A stretch of 64,000 bases of DNA from Dryocola sp. LX212 (GCA_041504365.1 CP167917.1:1674001-1738000); one strand, 5' to 3'; counted from the stretch's first letter, positions 8,346-17,946 are shown. Notes: generated by a model not told the origin, from the sequence alone. A program made the numbers and translations.

Positions 8346-11300
8346 GGATACTGTATGGCGTGGTAACTGGGGGCGTTTCGGGCTGACAATAATTATTACT
8401 GCAGTAGTCGCCTGGCTAATCTGGAACTACGGTCACTTGATTGGTTTGGATACTTCAGGCTTAAAATGGCTTGGGTTTGCAGGCGCTTTGATTTTAGTCT
8501 TATTCATTCGCCATGGTGGGATCGTGCGTCAGGCAATCCAGGAGCGCTGGCATCGCTTTCAGGCAAAGCGAAAGAATGTCCTGCCGGCCGATGAAGGCCG
8601 CGTCAAGCAGACCGCACCACGCAATGTCACCGTTGATACCATCCGTGAAGCCATGCGTAACCTCTACGGTCGGCGTTGGGGACGTAAAACGCGCATCCTG
8701 CTGATAACGGGTACTTCCGCTGAGGTTGAGCAACTGACCCCGGGTCTGACAGTTCAGCTCTGGCAGGAAGACCGCGGCACGCTGTTGCTGTGGGGCGGGG
8801 ACCTCAATACCCCGGCAGACAGTGCCTGGCTGACCGCGCTGCGTAAGCTGCGTCGTCGTCCGGTGGATGGCCTGGTGTGGGTCACCTCGGCCTTTGACCA
8901 GCTCTCAGCACCGGGGCTGGAGCAGCCGCTGCCGGTACCGGTACCGTCTGAAAGCACCATGGACTCCCTGTCTCATGCCATCAGCGCACGTATGGAAACG
9001 CTTGGCTGGAAACTCCCGCTGTATGTCTGGTCCCTGCACCCGCGCGCCGGTAAGCCGGAAGGGCGCATTACGCAGGCGACCGGCTGCCTGTTACCTGTCG
9101 GGTGTCGTACCGAAGGACTGGCAGAACAGCTCTCCGCCCTGACGCCGGATTTGACCTCGCAGGGTCTGCAGCAGACCTGCGGCGAGGTTAAACATAACTT
9201 CTTACTGACGCTCGCTGACCAGCTTATTCGTGAGCCACAGAGCGTGACTGCGCCACTGTCGGTGATGCTCAATCCGTACCGCCCGCTGCCGCTGGCCGGC
9301 GTGGTGTTCAGTCAGCCCTCTGCCGGTGCTGAACGTGCTGTGACGCACCACTGGGGCATGGATAAGCGCTGGGATATTCTGCCTGAATCTGTCCGGACAC
9401 TCCCGGCCGGACTCCGTCCGCGCAAACCGGGTATTCCCTGGCGCAAAGTGTTCGCATCAGTTGTCGCCCTGGCAATGATGGGCTGGGCTGCGTGGATGAG
9501 CATCGCGTATGTCACCAACCGCAGCCAGATTGACGGTGCGAATGCCCAGGCCGCACTTGCCGCCCGACAGAATCAGCCGCTGGAACAGCGCCTGCACGCG
9601 CTGTCTGAACTCCAGAAAACGCTGGCCCGTCTGCAGTACCGCGCTGAGCACGGTGCGCCCTGGTATGAGCAGGCCGGGCTGAGCCAGAACAATGCCCTGC
9701 TGGCCGCACTCTGGCCACGCTATCAGGACAGCGCGCTGCCGCTGTTGCGGGATGCGGCCGCTGACCATCTTCAAAAGCAGGTTAGTGCCTTTAACGCGCT
9801 GCCGCCGGGCAGCCCGCTGCGTGAGCAGATGGCAAAAACGACCTATGACCAGCTCAGACTCTACCTGATGCTGGCCCGTCCGGAACATATGGACGCCGCC
9901 TGGTTCAGTTCGGCGCTGCTGCACGACTGGCCAAAACGCAGTGGCGTGAAAGACGGCGTCTGGCAGGGGATGGCTCCATCACTGCTGACGTTTTACGGGG
10001 CGCAGCTGGCGGCTCATCCTCAGTGGCGTCTGCCTGCAGATGAGAGCATGGTCAGCCAGGCACGTTCGCTGCTGGTTCGCCTGATGGGCGTGCGCAACAG
10101 CGAGTCCTCCCTGTACCAGAAGATGCTCTCTCAGGTCGCACACCTGTATGTCGATATGCGTCTGGATGACATGGCCGGCGATACAGACGCGGCACGCCTG
10201 TTCAGTACCTCTGAGGTGGTGCCGGGGATGTTCACCCGTCAGGCCTGGGAGCAGTCTGTTCAGCCCGCCATCGAGAAAGTGGTGAAGGCACGCCGGGACG
10301 AACTCGACTGGGTGCTGACGGACAGCAAGCGGCCGGCGGCGGCACAGGATGAAACCTCCCCGGAAGCGCTGAAGAAGCGTCTGACGGACCGCTACTTTGC
10401 GGACTTTGGCGGAGCCTGGCTGGAATTCCTTAACAGCCTGCGCTGGAATCAGGCTGCCACGCTGTCGGACTCGATTGACCAGCTGACCCTGATGGCTGAC
10501 GTCCGCCAGTCGCCTCTGGTGGCCCTGATGAACACCCTGAACGTGCAGGGGCGCACCGGGCAAACGGGTGAAGCGATTTCTGACTCGCTGGTGAAATCGG
10601 CGAAGAATCTGCTGGGTGGGGATGACAAAGATGCGATTGATCAGAGTGCAGGCGTTCACGGGCCACTGGATGCCACCTTTGGTCCGGTGCTGGCGCTGAT
10701 GGATAAAACCCGCTCCGGGACGCAGGCCCAAAGCCTCCAGTCGTATCTGACCCGTGTTACCCAGGTACGTCTGCGCCTGCAGCAGGTGACCAACGCCGCT
10801 GACCCACAGGCGATGACCCAGACCCTTGCCCAGACAGTATTCCAGGGTAAGGCGGTCGACCTGACCGAAACCCGCGACTATGGCAGCCTGATTGCCGCTG
10901 GCCTCGGCCAGGAGTGGAGCGGTTTTGGTCAGACGGTGTTTGTGAACCCGATGGAGCAGGCCTGGCAGCAGGTGCTGACCCCGGCGGCCGACAGCCTCAA
11001 TACGCAGTGGCAGCAGGCCGTGGTCAGTGAGTGGAACAGTGCCTTTGGTGGTCGCTATCCGTTCAGTAACAGCAGCAGCGACGTTTCCTTGCCGCTGCTG
11101 GCTAAATACCTCAATGCCGATTCCGGGCGTATCGCGCAGTTCCTGCAGACCCGTCTCAAAGGTGTGCTGCACCGGGAAGGTAATCACTGGGTACCGGACA
11201 GCATCAATTCGCAGGGACTGACCTTTAACCCGGCCTTCCTCAATGCCATCAACACCCTGAGTCATATCTCGGATGTGGCCTTTACCGAAGGCAACGCCGG

Positions 11301-11754
11301 CATGAACTTTGAGCTGCGTCCGGGCACTGCCGCCGGGGTGATGCAGACGGACATGATTATCGACAGTCAGAAACTGACCTACGTTAACCAACTGCCGGCG
11401 TGGAAGCGCTTCACATGGCCTGCGGATACCGAGGCGCCCGGCGCTAACCTGAGCTGGATAAGTACGCAGGCGGGTACCCGCCAGTATGCGGATATTCCCG
11501 GTGCCTGGGGGTGGATACGCCTGCTCGACACGGCGGCGGTCAGCGCGTACCCGGGGACGGGCAGCAGCTACAGCCTGAGCTGGAAAGCACAGGACGGTCG
11601 TCCCCTGAATTACACCCTGCGAACCGAAGCCGGAGAAGGGCCGCTGGCGCTGCTGAAACTGCGTCACTTCCGTTTGCCGGAGACCATTTTCAGCACAGCC
11701 GGGGCGGCACCGACAGACCGGGTTGCCAGTGCGGGCACCGGGGAGGATTACTGA
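8332..11754 (+). CDS. tssM: TssM (IcmF/VasK), T6SS membrane complex
   Basis: Inner-membrane and periplasmic scaffold of the T6SS trans-envelope complex with TssL and TssJ. The protein has 1140 residues, with two N-terminal membrane segments (about 16-32 and 42-60), a cytoplasmic domain, a third membrane segment (about 376-394, SVVALAMMGWAAWMSIAYV) and a long periplasmic part with the IcmF-related and C-terminal beta domains. The cytoplasmic domain lacks a recognisable Walker A motif: where GXXXXGKT is expected the protein reads RILLITGTSAEVEQL. TssM proteins without the motif are known, so this need not be inactivating. The first 200 bases are AT-richer than the rest. It shares a base with the tssA start (TGATG). 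Confidence 0.93.
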   Translation: MKAVEDTVWRGNWGRFGLTIIITAVVAWLIWNYGHLIGLDTSGLKWLGFAGALILVLFIRHGGIVRQAIQERWHRFQAKRKNVLPADEGRVKQTAPRNVTVDTIREAMRNLYGRRWGRKTRILLITGTSAEVEQLTPGLTVQLWQEDRGTLLLWGGDLNTPADSAWLTALRKLRRRPVDGLVWVTSAFDQLSAPGLEQPLPVPVPSESTMDSLSHAISARMETLGWKLPLYVWSLHPRAGKPEGRITQATGCLLPVGCRTEGLAEQLSALTPDLTSQGLQQTCGEVKHNFLLTLADQLIREPQSVTAPLSVMLNPYRPLPLAGVVFSQPSAGAERAVTHHWGMDKRWDILPESVRTLPAGLRPRKPGIPWRKVFASVVALAMMGWAAWMSIAYVTNRSQIDGANAQAALAARQNQPLEQRLHALSELQKTLARLQYRAEHGAPWYEQAGLSQNNALLAALWPRYQDSALPLLRDAAADHLQKQVSAFNALPPGSPLREQMAKTTYDQLRLYLMLARPEHMDAAWFSSALLHDWPKRSGVKDGVWQGMAPSLLTFYGAQLAAHPQWRLPADESMVSQARSLLVRLMGVRNSESSLYQKMLSQVAHLYVDMRLDDMAGDTDAARLFSTSEVVPGMFTRQAWEQSVQPAIEKVVKARRDELDWVLTDSKRPAAAQDETSPEALKKRLTDRYFADFGGAWLEFLNSLRWNQAATLSDSIDQLTLMADVRQSPLVALMNTLNVQGRTGQTGEAISDSLVKSAKNLLGGDDKDAIDQSAGVHGPLDATFGPVLALMDKTRSGTQAQSLQSYLTRVTQVRLRLQQVTNAADPQAMTQTLAQTVFQGKAVDLTETRDYGSLIAAGLGQEWSGFGQTVFVNPMEQAWQQVLTPAADSLNTQWQQAVVSEWNSAFGGRYPFSNSSSDVSLPLLAKYLNADSGRIAQFLQTRLKGVLHREGNHWVPDSINSQGLTFNPAFLNAINTLSHISDVAFTEGNAGMNFELRPGTAAGVMQTDMIIDSQKLTYVNQLPAWKRFTWPADTEAPGANLSWISTQAGTRQYADIPGAWGWIRLLDTAAVSAYPGTGSSYSLSWKAQDGRPLNYTLRTEAGEGPLALLKLRHFRLPETIFSTAGAAPTDRVASAGTGEDY

Positions 11755-13349
11755 TGAGCAACCTGAACACATTACTCAGCGCCTGCCAGCAAGAAGAAGC
11801 GGCGCTGCTGCACATCACCCGGGAGCGGGTGGCGCAATGGGACAGCTGGTTGAAGCCGTTGTCAGAGGCATCCCCCGTCGGGGATGACCCGGGCTACGAC
11901 GATGACTTTCAGCAGATGCGCGAAGAGGTCAACAAACTCTCCGGGGCGGATACGGAACTCATCTGCCAGCTGGCGGAGAAGCTGCTCACCGGTACGGCGA
12001 AAGACATTCGGGTGGCGACGTACTATTGCTGGGCAAAACTGCACCGTGAGGGTGAGCAGGGCCTGGCGGAGGGACTCGAACTGCTGGCCGGACTCCTTGA
12101 GCGCTTTGGTGCCCAACTGCATCCACAACGTGACCGCAGCCGCAAAGCAGCGCTGGAGTGGCTGGCAGGCTCCCGCATGACCGACAGCCTGTTGCTGTAC
12201 CCGGAAGTGGTCCGGGAAGAGGCGGTGCGCACCACCGGTGCACTGTTGCTGATTGCACAGTTAACCGAAAATGAGCCCGATGAAACCCGTCCGCAGCTTA
12301 ATGCGTTGTACGGTGCACTTGAGAGCCGACTGCAGAGAGCCGGTGGTGTGGACGCAGTTGTACCGCAGAACGCCAGCAACAGCGAACCGCAATCCACAAT
12401 ACGTCACGGTGACGCCCCGGTAACAGGGCGTATCACCTCCGGCCAGGATTTACTGGCCCAGGCACGTACCTTCGCCGAATATCTGCGTGAACAGCCTGAC
12501 GGCTGGTTGTCAGCCCATCACCTGATGAAAAGTCTGCGTCACGATACGCTGCATGCCATTCCGGCCCCCGATGCACAGGGTCGCACGCGCATCGAGCCGC
12601 CAAGAGCGGACCAGCGGGCGTTACTCAAGCGCCTTTACCTGCAGCAGAACTGGAGTGAAATGCTTGAGACGGCAGACAGCACCTTCTCCCGCGGGGCCAA
12701 CCATCTGTGGCTGGATTTGCAGTGGTATATCCACCAGGCCCTGATGAAGTCCGGTCAGGTCACGCTGGCGGACATTGTGGCGGCTGATCTGAAAGGGCTG
12801 CTGAGCCGCCTGTCAGGCCTGGAAATGCTGGCCTTCAGTGACGGCACGCCGTTTGCGGATGAAGTGACGCTGAACTGGATCCAGCAGAGCGTGCTGGACA
12901 CCGTCGGTGGGTGGGGTGATGACACCCCATCAGCCCCGGTCACCTCTGGTCACGACGATATTCTGGCGCTGGAGCCGGAAGCCGTGGCACTGGCGGACAG
13001 CGAAGGCCCGGAGGCGGCACTGACCTGGCTACAGACCAGGCCCGGCATCAACAGCAGACGCCAGCAGTGGCTGCTGCGTCTGCTGATGGGCCGTATTGCT
13101 GAGCAGTACGGGAAGAATGAGCTGGCGGTACATCTGTTTGCCGAGCTGGGCGAACGGGTCCGTGACGTCACCCTTACTGAATGGGAGCCTGAGCTGTTGT
13201 TTGAAGTCCAGGCCCGCCACCTGAAACTGCTGCGGCTGAAAGCCGGTCGCAGTGAGGCTGACAAGGCCCGCCTCGCGCCGGTGATGGACCAGCTGCTGGC
13301 CAGTCTGATTGCGGTCGACCCCGCTCGCGCCGCTGTTCTCTGTAGTTAA
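11754..13349 (+). CDS. tssA: TssA (ImpA-N family), T6SS tail assembly
   Basis: Coordinates tail tube and sheath polymerisation at the T6SS baseplate and distal end. The chosen start at 11754 overlaps the tssM stop (TGATG) and gives 531 residues beginning MSNLNTLLSACQQEE; the same frame is open further upstream inside tssM, but that is a shadow. The ImpA_N-like region lies at about residues 10-130 (DDFQQMREEVNKLSGADTEL) and a long helical C-terminal region follows, as in the longer TssA class. GC-rich, like tssM and tssF. Confidence 0.88.
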   Translation: MSNLNTLLSACQQEEAALLHITRERVAQWDSWLKPLSEASPVGDDPGYDDDFQQMREEVNKLSGADTELICQLAEKLLTGTAKDIRVATYYCWAKLHREGEQGLAEGLELLAGLLERFGAQLHPQRDRSRKAALEWLAGSRMTDSLLLYPEVVREEAVRTTGALLLIAQLTENEPDETRPQLNALYGALESRLQRAGGVDAVVPQNASNSEPQSTIRHGDAPVTGRITSGQDLLAQARTFAEYLREQPDGWLSAHHLMKSLRHDTLHAIPAPDAQGRTRIEPPRADQRALLKRLYLQQNWSEMLETADSTFSRGANHLWLDLQWYIHQALMKSGQVTLADIVAADLKGLLSRLSGLEMLAFSDGTPFADEVTLNWIQQSVLDTVGGWGDDTPSAPVTSGHDDILALEPEAVALADSEGPEAALTWLQTRPGINSRRQQWLLRLLMGRIAEQYGKNELAVHLFAELGERVRDVTLTEWEPELLFEVQARHLKLLRLKAGRSEADKARLAPVMDQLLASLIAVDPARAAVLCS

Positions 13350-13378
13350 CTGTTCGTTTTAAAAAAGGTGAACTTGGG

Positions 13379-13945
13379 GTGTTTCGATTAACTTCATGGA
13401 GCATTTGTCTGGCTCTCATTTTTCGTTCAACTGTATTGTTTGCTGCGCCAGATGCAGGTTCGGTGGCTGCAAGAAAAGCGGTCATCTATTCATTATCAAA
13501 GGCATTACTCTGTCAGCGCTCTGATGGAATAAGCCTTGCAGGAAATAATAAAAGCGATAGTACTTTGAAGAAAGCTGGTGCTTCTATAGTTTTTGGTGAT
13601 GACGATATATATAACAATTTTACTTACAGTTTTGCAGAACCATTATTGATAGAAGAAAACAACATATACAACGTCCAGCAAAACGTGGGTGAGGGCGGTG
13701 CTGTTTTGCTTGCTGAGGCTAAGGGCGATATGATCACTCTTGTTAAAAATCTAGGAGCCCAACCTACGAACGAAGACGAATGGCTGGGCATGGAGAATGT
13801 TCTCTTCGTTAAACCAGTTAAGAGCAGCAATAGCCAAGTCGATGATACAGAAAGTTATGATGGTGAGATAGTCATCGGACAAAGTCCTGAGCAAAAGCAA
13901 TCAGGGCGATTCATCTACGGGTGCATCCAGAAAATGGAATTTTGA
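13379..13945 (+). CDS. Uncharacterised secreted or periplasmic protein in T6SS locus
   Basis: A 188-residue protein read from a GTG start, preceded by AAGG. The N-terminus is a signal peptide ending near LFAAPDAGS. The mature part is acidic and lacks a domain I recognise; a single Cys pair (CQRSDG near residue 40, YGCIQK near the end) could form a disulfide. It sits between tssA and tssF where the core genes are otherwise tightly packed, and it is AT-richer than both neighbours. It could be an accessory, immunity or cell-wall-related protein; nothing in the sequence decides this. Confidence 0.55.
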   Translation: MFRLTSWSICLALIFRSTVLFAAPDAGSVAARKAVIYSLSKALLCQRSDGISLAGNNKSDSTLKKAGASIVFGDDDIYNNFTYSFAEPLLIEENNIYNVQQNVGEGGAVLLAEAKGDMITLVKNLGAQPTNEDEWLGMENVLFVKPVKSSNSQVDDTESYDGEIVIGQSPEQKQSGRFIYGCIQKMEF

Positions 13946-13946
13946 T

Positions 13947-14081
13947 ATGACTAAGGAATTTATCGCTGTTATTTTTTTGCGTGAGTTAATCAGGTTTTTA
14001 AGCCTTCAAAATCAGAAAGGTTTACTTGTATTGATTGTTCTGAATGAGATTGTTTGTTCCATAGCAGGATTCCGACTTTAG
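13947..14081 (+). CDS. Possible 44-residue small protein
   Basis: An ATG one base after the stop of the preceding gene opens a 44-codon frame ending at a TAG at 14081. The product is moderately hydrophobic (GLLVLIVLNEIVCSIAG) and could be a short membrane peptide. It could also be the decayed start of a lost gene in this AT-rich gap between tssA and tssF. Support is only the tight spacing and the composition. Confidence 0.25.
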   Translation: MTKEFIAVIFLRELIRFLSLQNQKGLLVLIVLNEIVCSIAGFRL

Positions 14082-14162
14082 CATAAAAGAGTGAAGTCTT
14101 GTTGGAATAAGTTTTTATTAATTTAAGACCATGGAACATGGTTCGTTAAGGCATATTGTTGA

Positions 14163-15926
14163 ATGGAAGATTTAACCCTGCGTTATTACGACGCGGAATT
14201 GCGCTACCTCCGTGAAGCAGCCAAAGAGTTTGCCCAGACCCATCCTGACCGGGCCGCGATGCTGGACCTGGATAAAGCGGGCACACCCGACCCGTACGTT
14301 GAACGCCTGTTCGAAGGCTTTGCCTTCTCGATGGGACGGCTGCGTGAAAAAATTGACGACGACCTGCCGGAGCTCACCGAAGGGCTGGTCAGCATGCTCT
14401 GGCCACACTATCTGCGTACCATTCCGTCACTTTCGGTAGTGGCGTTTACACCCGCGCTTCAGTCCGTGAAAATGGCAGAAGTGATGCCCGCGGGTCTGGA
14501 AGTATACTCCCGCCCGGTGGGGCCGAAAAACACGGTCTGTCGCTACCGCACGACCCAGGATATGATGCTCAATCCGCTCAGTGTTTCGGGTGTCACCATG
14601 ACCACCGAACCGGACGGACGCTCGCTCCTGCGCATGCGCTTTGCCTGCAGTACACAGGCGGACTGGTCCCATGCTGACCTCAGTCACCTGAGCCTGTATC
14701 TCGGGGCGGATGCGCCGGTCAGCAGCCAGTTGCACCTGATGCTGACCAAACGGCAGGCGGCGCTGTACATGCGTCTGCCCGGGCAGACTGACCGTATCCG
14801 CCTTGAAGGGTATTTTTCCCCCGGCGGGTTTGCTGAAGAGGACGGCTTGTGGCCTAAAGGCGATACCGCCTTCAGCGGCTATCAGCTGCTGCTGGAGTAC
14901 TTCACCTTCCGCGACAAGTTTATGTTTGTCCATCTCAATGGCCTGGACGGTATTACGCCGCCCGCCGGGGCGGAGTACTTCGATATTGAAGTCGTGTTCA
15001 GTACACCGTGGCCATCAGACCTGCCGGTCACCGATGACGCGGTTCATCTTCACTGCGTACCGGTGATTAACCTGTTCACCCTGGAAGCAGACCCGCTCAC
15101 CATCACCGGGCTTGAAAGCGAATATCTGCTGCGACCTAAACGACTGCAGGACGGACACACCGAGATTTATGCCGTCGACTCAGTCACGGGCTCAAACCGG
15201 ACCCGTGATGCGGAGTATGTGCCGTTCAGCAGCTTCCGGCATAAAGGCGGCATGATGCGCCGTCAGGCACCACCGCGTTACTACCACACCCGCGTGAAAC
15301 GCAGTGTGACCGGGCTGTATGACACCTGGCTTATTCTGGGAGGCCACCAGTGGGAAGATGACCGGATGTTTGAGCGTGAAGCCGTCTCGCTGCAAATCAC
15401 CGGCACCAACGGCCAGTTACCGCGCCGGGCACTCCAGAGTACGCTCCTTGACCGCTGTGAACAGGTGGTGCAGGCCCCGTTAACGGTCAGAAACCTCTGC
15501 AAGCCTACACTCCCGGTCTATCCCCCTGCCGAAGACCGTTTTCACTGGCGGGTGCTGAGCCACCTCGGCTCCGGCTTCCTCAATATGATGAGTACCGCTG
15601 AAGTGCTGCGCGGTACCCTGGCGCTGTATAACTGGCAGGAAGATGAGCTCAATAACCGCCGGCTGGAGGCTATTCAGCAGGTGACCCATCATCGGCTTCA
15701 GCGTTTTGAACATGGGTATCTGCTGCGTGGGCTGGACATCGAGGTCACCCTCGACAGCAACGGTTTCACAGGGGAGGGGGATATTCACCTGTTTGGCGAA
15801 ATGCTCAACCGGTTCTTTGGCCTCTATGCCGATATGAACCAGTTTAACCAGCTCACCCTTATTGTTCAGCCAGAAGGAAAGTGCATCCGGTGGAAAGAGA
15901 ATCACAGTCCGCGCCTGCCCGGCTGA
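14163..15926 (+). CDS. tssF: TssF (VasA/ImpG), T6SS baseplate
   Basis: Baseplate wedge component that binds TssG and TssK. The protein has 587 residues, the normal family length, and begins with the family signature MEDLTLRYYDAELRYLREAAKEFA-type N-terminus followed by DPYVERLFEGFAF and a conserved LWPHYLR. It is GC-rich like tssM and tssA. The end overlaps the proposed tssG start by 46 bases, which fits translational coupling of two proteins that assemble in a fixed complex. Confidence 0.95.
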   Translation: MEDLTLRYYDAELRYLREAAKEFAQTHPDRAAMLDLDKAGTPDPYVERLFEGFAFSMGRLREKIDDDLPELTEGLVSMLWPHYLRTIPSLSVVAFTPALQSVKMAEVMPAGLEVYSRPVGPKNTVCRYRTTQDMMLNPLSVSGVTMTTEPDGRSLLRMRFACSTQADWSHADLSHLSLYLGADAPVSSQLHLMLTKRQAALYMRLPGQTDRIRLEGYFSPGGFAEEDGLWPKGDTAFSGYQLLLEYFTFRDKFMFVHLNGLDGITPPAGAEYFDIEVVFSTPWPSDLPVTDDAVHLHCVPVINLFTLEADPLTITGLESEYLLRPKRLQDGHTEIYAVDSVTGSNRTRDAEYVPFSSFRHKGGMMRRQAPPRYYHTRVKRSVTGLYDTWLILGGHQWEDDRMFEREAVSLQITGTNGQLPRRALQSTLLDRCEQVVQAPLTVRNLCKPTLPVYPPAEDRFHWRVLSHLGSGFLNMMSTAEVLRGTLALYNWQEDELNNRRLEAIQQVTHHRLQRFEHGYLLRGLDIEVTLDSNGFTGEGDIHLFGEMLNRFFGLYADMNQFNQLTLIVQPEGKCIRWKENHSPRLPG

Positions 15927-16984
15927 TGGAGCGGCTACGGCAGTACCTGCCGTACATGAACTTTTATCGCTTCTGCCAGGTACTGGAGCAGAGCCAGCCG
16001 GGTAAACCGGTTATCGGCAGCAGCTGGCAGGTGCGCCATGAGCCGGTGCGCTTCCGGCCTCATCCGGGAATGGGCTTCCCGGCGTCTGAAATCAAAGGGA
16101 TTGAGCCGTCTGAACATACCCATCTGCCACCGACGGTGCGCATCACCTTTATGGGGCTCTACGGCGTGGAGTCCCCGCTGCCGACGCACTATATCGATGA
16201 CATCACCCAGCGACGGGAAGGCTATGAGGCCACGGCGGATTTCCTCGATATCTTCAACCACCGGCTGATTGCTCAGTATTACCGCATCTGGCGCAAATAC
16301 TCTTACCCGGCGAGCTTTGAAGCCGGCGGTAAGGACGACATCTCGCAGTATCTGCTGGGCCTGGCAGGCCTTGGTATTGACGGCTGCACGGACAGCATCG
16401 CCGCCCCTGCGTCACGCTTCCTCGCGCTGCTGCCGGTGATGCTTCTGCCGGGGCGAACGGCCGAAGGTCTGGCCTCGCTGGTACGCCTGCTGGCACCTGA
16501 CACACAGGCGAAAATCTGGCACCACGACAAGCGCCGCGTGCCGCTGAAAAAGCCGCTGACCATGAGTGTCAGCCAGCCCGTCACCCTGACCAGTCGCCCG
16601 GTGATGGGAAACTATGCCACCGATGTGAACAGCCAGGTGCTGATGCGCCTGACGTCCACTAATCCGGATGAGGTGCAGGGCTGGCTGCCCGGTGGTGAGC
16701 TTCACACGGACCTGATGGCGTTGCTGCATGTCTATCTTGGCTCGCGGCTCGATGTTCGCCTGCAGCTGTGCGTCGACCGCAGCCTGCTCCCGGACGCGAC
16801 GATGAGCACGAATCCCAAAGCAGGCGCTGTGCAGCTGGGTCGCACTGCCGTCATGCGGCCACTAAATGCGGCTAAGACCGCCTCACACCCTAAAACAATC
16901 ACCATTAACCTGGGTCGCTATGAGCGGGTTCAGGAACATATTCACCGCAGGGAGACCGATGAAGATGGCGACTACCGCTGGTAA
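15881..16984 (+). CDS. tssG: TssG (VasB/ImpH), T6SS baseplate
   Basis: Partner of TssF in the baseplate wedge. The 367-residue frame begins at a GTG at 15881 inside tssF; an alternative ATG at 15926 overlaps the tssF stop by one base (TGATG) and would give 352 residues starting MERLRQYLPY. Family landmarks are MNFYRFCQVLEQ, RFRPHPGMGFPASEI and LGLAGLG with the PASRFLALLPV helix. I keep the longer form but cannot decide between the two. The 3' end overlaps the tssJ start by 26 bases. Confidence 0.92.
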   Translation: MHPVERESQSAPARLMERLRQYLPYMNFYRFCQVLEQSQPGKPVIGSSWQVRHEPVRFRPHPGMGFPASEIKGIEPSEHTHLPPTVRITFMGLYGVESPLPTHYIDDITQRREGYEATADFLDIFNHRLIAQYYRIWRKYSYPASFEAGGKDDISQYLLGLAGLGIDGCTDSIAAPASRFLALLPVMLLPGRTAEGLASLVRLLAPDTQAKIWHHDKRRVPLKKPLTMSVSQPVTLTSRPVMGNYATDVNSQVLMRLTSTNPDEVQGWLPGGELHTDLMALLHVYLGSRLDVRLQLCVDRSLLPDATMSTNPKAGAVQLGRTAVMRPLNAAKTASHPKTITINLGRYERVQEHIHRRETDEDGDYRW

Positions 16985-17501
16985 ATCCACCCTGGTGGCA
17001 CTGACCGCCGGCATCACACTGATGCTGACCGGTTGTGGGCTGACCCAGAGCGTCAGCGACGGCACTGTCGCTGTGACCAAATCGATTTTTTATAAGCAGA
17101 TAAAGACCCTGCATCTGGATCTGCGGGCCCGTGAGGCCGTAAACAGCAACGCTGGCGGCGTTCCGTTGTCCACAGTGGTGCGTATCTATCAGCTCAAGGA
17201 CCGTAAAACCTTCGACAGTACGGATTACCCGTCACTGTTTAAGTCTGACAGTCAGGCCATCAAGGCAGACCTGGTGGCAGAGAAAGACATTCGCCTGCAG
17301 CCGGGCGGGGCCGTGACGGTCGATATGCCGATGGAGGAAAGTGCGCAGTATGTGGCGGTGGCCGGGATGTTTATGTCGCCGGACCAGGTGAACAACACCT
17401 GGCGCGTGGTGCTGAGCCGGGACGACCTCGATCCGGATAAAGCCCGGGTAATTGAGGCCGGTAACAACCGCCTGACCCTGAAGGCGCTGAAAGATGAGTG
17501 A
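16959..17501 (+). CDS. tssJ: TssJ (VasD/Lip), T6SS outer-membrane lipoprotein
   Basis: Outer-membrane lipoprotein that caps the TssL-TssM complex. The start at 16959 is preceded by GGAG and yields 180 residues with a lipoprotein signal (TLMLTGCGL). The same frame opens earlier inside tssG, but those residues do not make a signal peptide. The mature region shows the transthyretin-like TssJ fold pattern (VVRIYQLKDRKTFDS, then DIRLQPG and YVAVAGMF). It overlaps tssE by 8 bases. Confidence 0.92.
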   Translation: MKMATTAGKSTLVALTAGITLMLTGCGLTQSVSDGTVAVTKSIFYKQIKTLHLDLRAREAVNSNAGGVPLSTVVRIYQLKDRKTFDSTDYPSLFKSDSQAIKADLVAEKDIRLQPGGAVTVDMPMEESAQYVAVAGMFMSPDQVNNTWRVVLSRDDLDPDKARVIEAGNNRLTLKALKDE

Positions 17502-17946
17502 GTCACCGCGTCCATCGCTGTATGAAGCCCTGTTTGGCAACTTCACCGGCGGTCTCGATCTTCACCTGGTCAGCGAGCAGAACCAGGTGATTCTCTCGGT
17601 GCTGGATAATATGCAGCGCATCCTCAACTGCCGTGCCGGTACGCTGGCGCACCTGCCTGACTATGGCCTGCCGGATATGACTAAAATCCTGCAGGGAATG
17701 CCGGGAACGGCCCATGAACTGATGGGCACCTTATCAGCCGTATTACTCAAATACGAACCGCGACTGAAAAGCATCGATGTCATCCTCCTCGACCAGAACA
17801 TTCCCGGTGAACTTCGCTATGCCATCGATGCTGAGCTCAAAGGGGTCGGCCTGGTGCGCTACGGCACCGAATTTATGCCTGAGGGGCGGGTGCTGATACG
17901 CCACCTTAAACAGCAGCAGTATCTTGACGCTCAAACCCGCCTCTAA
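17494..17946 (+). CDS. tssE: TssE (gp25-like), T6SS baseplate
   Basis: Baseplate component homologous to phage T4 gp25, which starts sheath assembly. At 150 residues it has the usual size. Visible signatures are SLYEALFGN at the N-terminus, the NCRAGTLAHLPDYGLPD segment with the conserved YGLPD loop, and the YEPRLKSIDV strand. It overlaps tssJ by 8 bases and the next gene by 23, as in a tightly coupled operon. Confidence 0.94.
   Translation: MSESPRPSLYEALFGNFTGGLDLHLVSEQNQVILSVLDNMQRILNCRAGTLAHLPDYGLPDMTKILQGMPGTAHELMGTLSAVLLKYEPRLKSIDVILLDQNIPGELRYAIDAELKGVGLVRYGTEFMPEGRVLIRHLKQQQYLDAQTRL

Noticed and set aside
11511-11753. Upstream extension of tssA into tssM
   Set aside because: The frame is open but lies inside conserved tssM sequence, and the ATG at 11754 overlaps the tssM stop as expected.
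9979-11772. A 597-codon open frame on the minus strand opposite tssM
   Set aside because: It is a shadow of the GC-rich tssM coding frame: odd composition (His, Arg, Gln rich), no ribosome binding site, and the plus strand encodes an unmistakable TssM.
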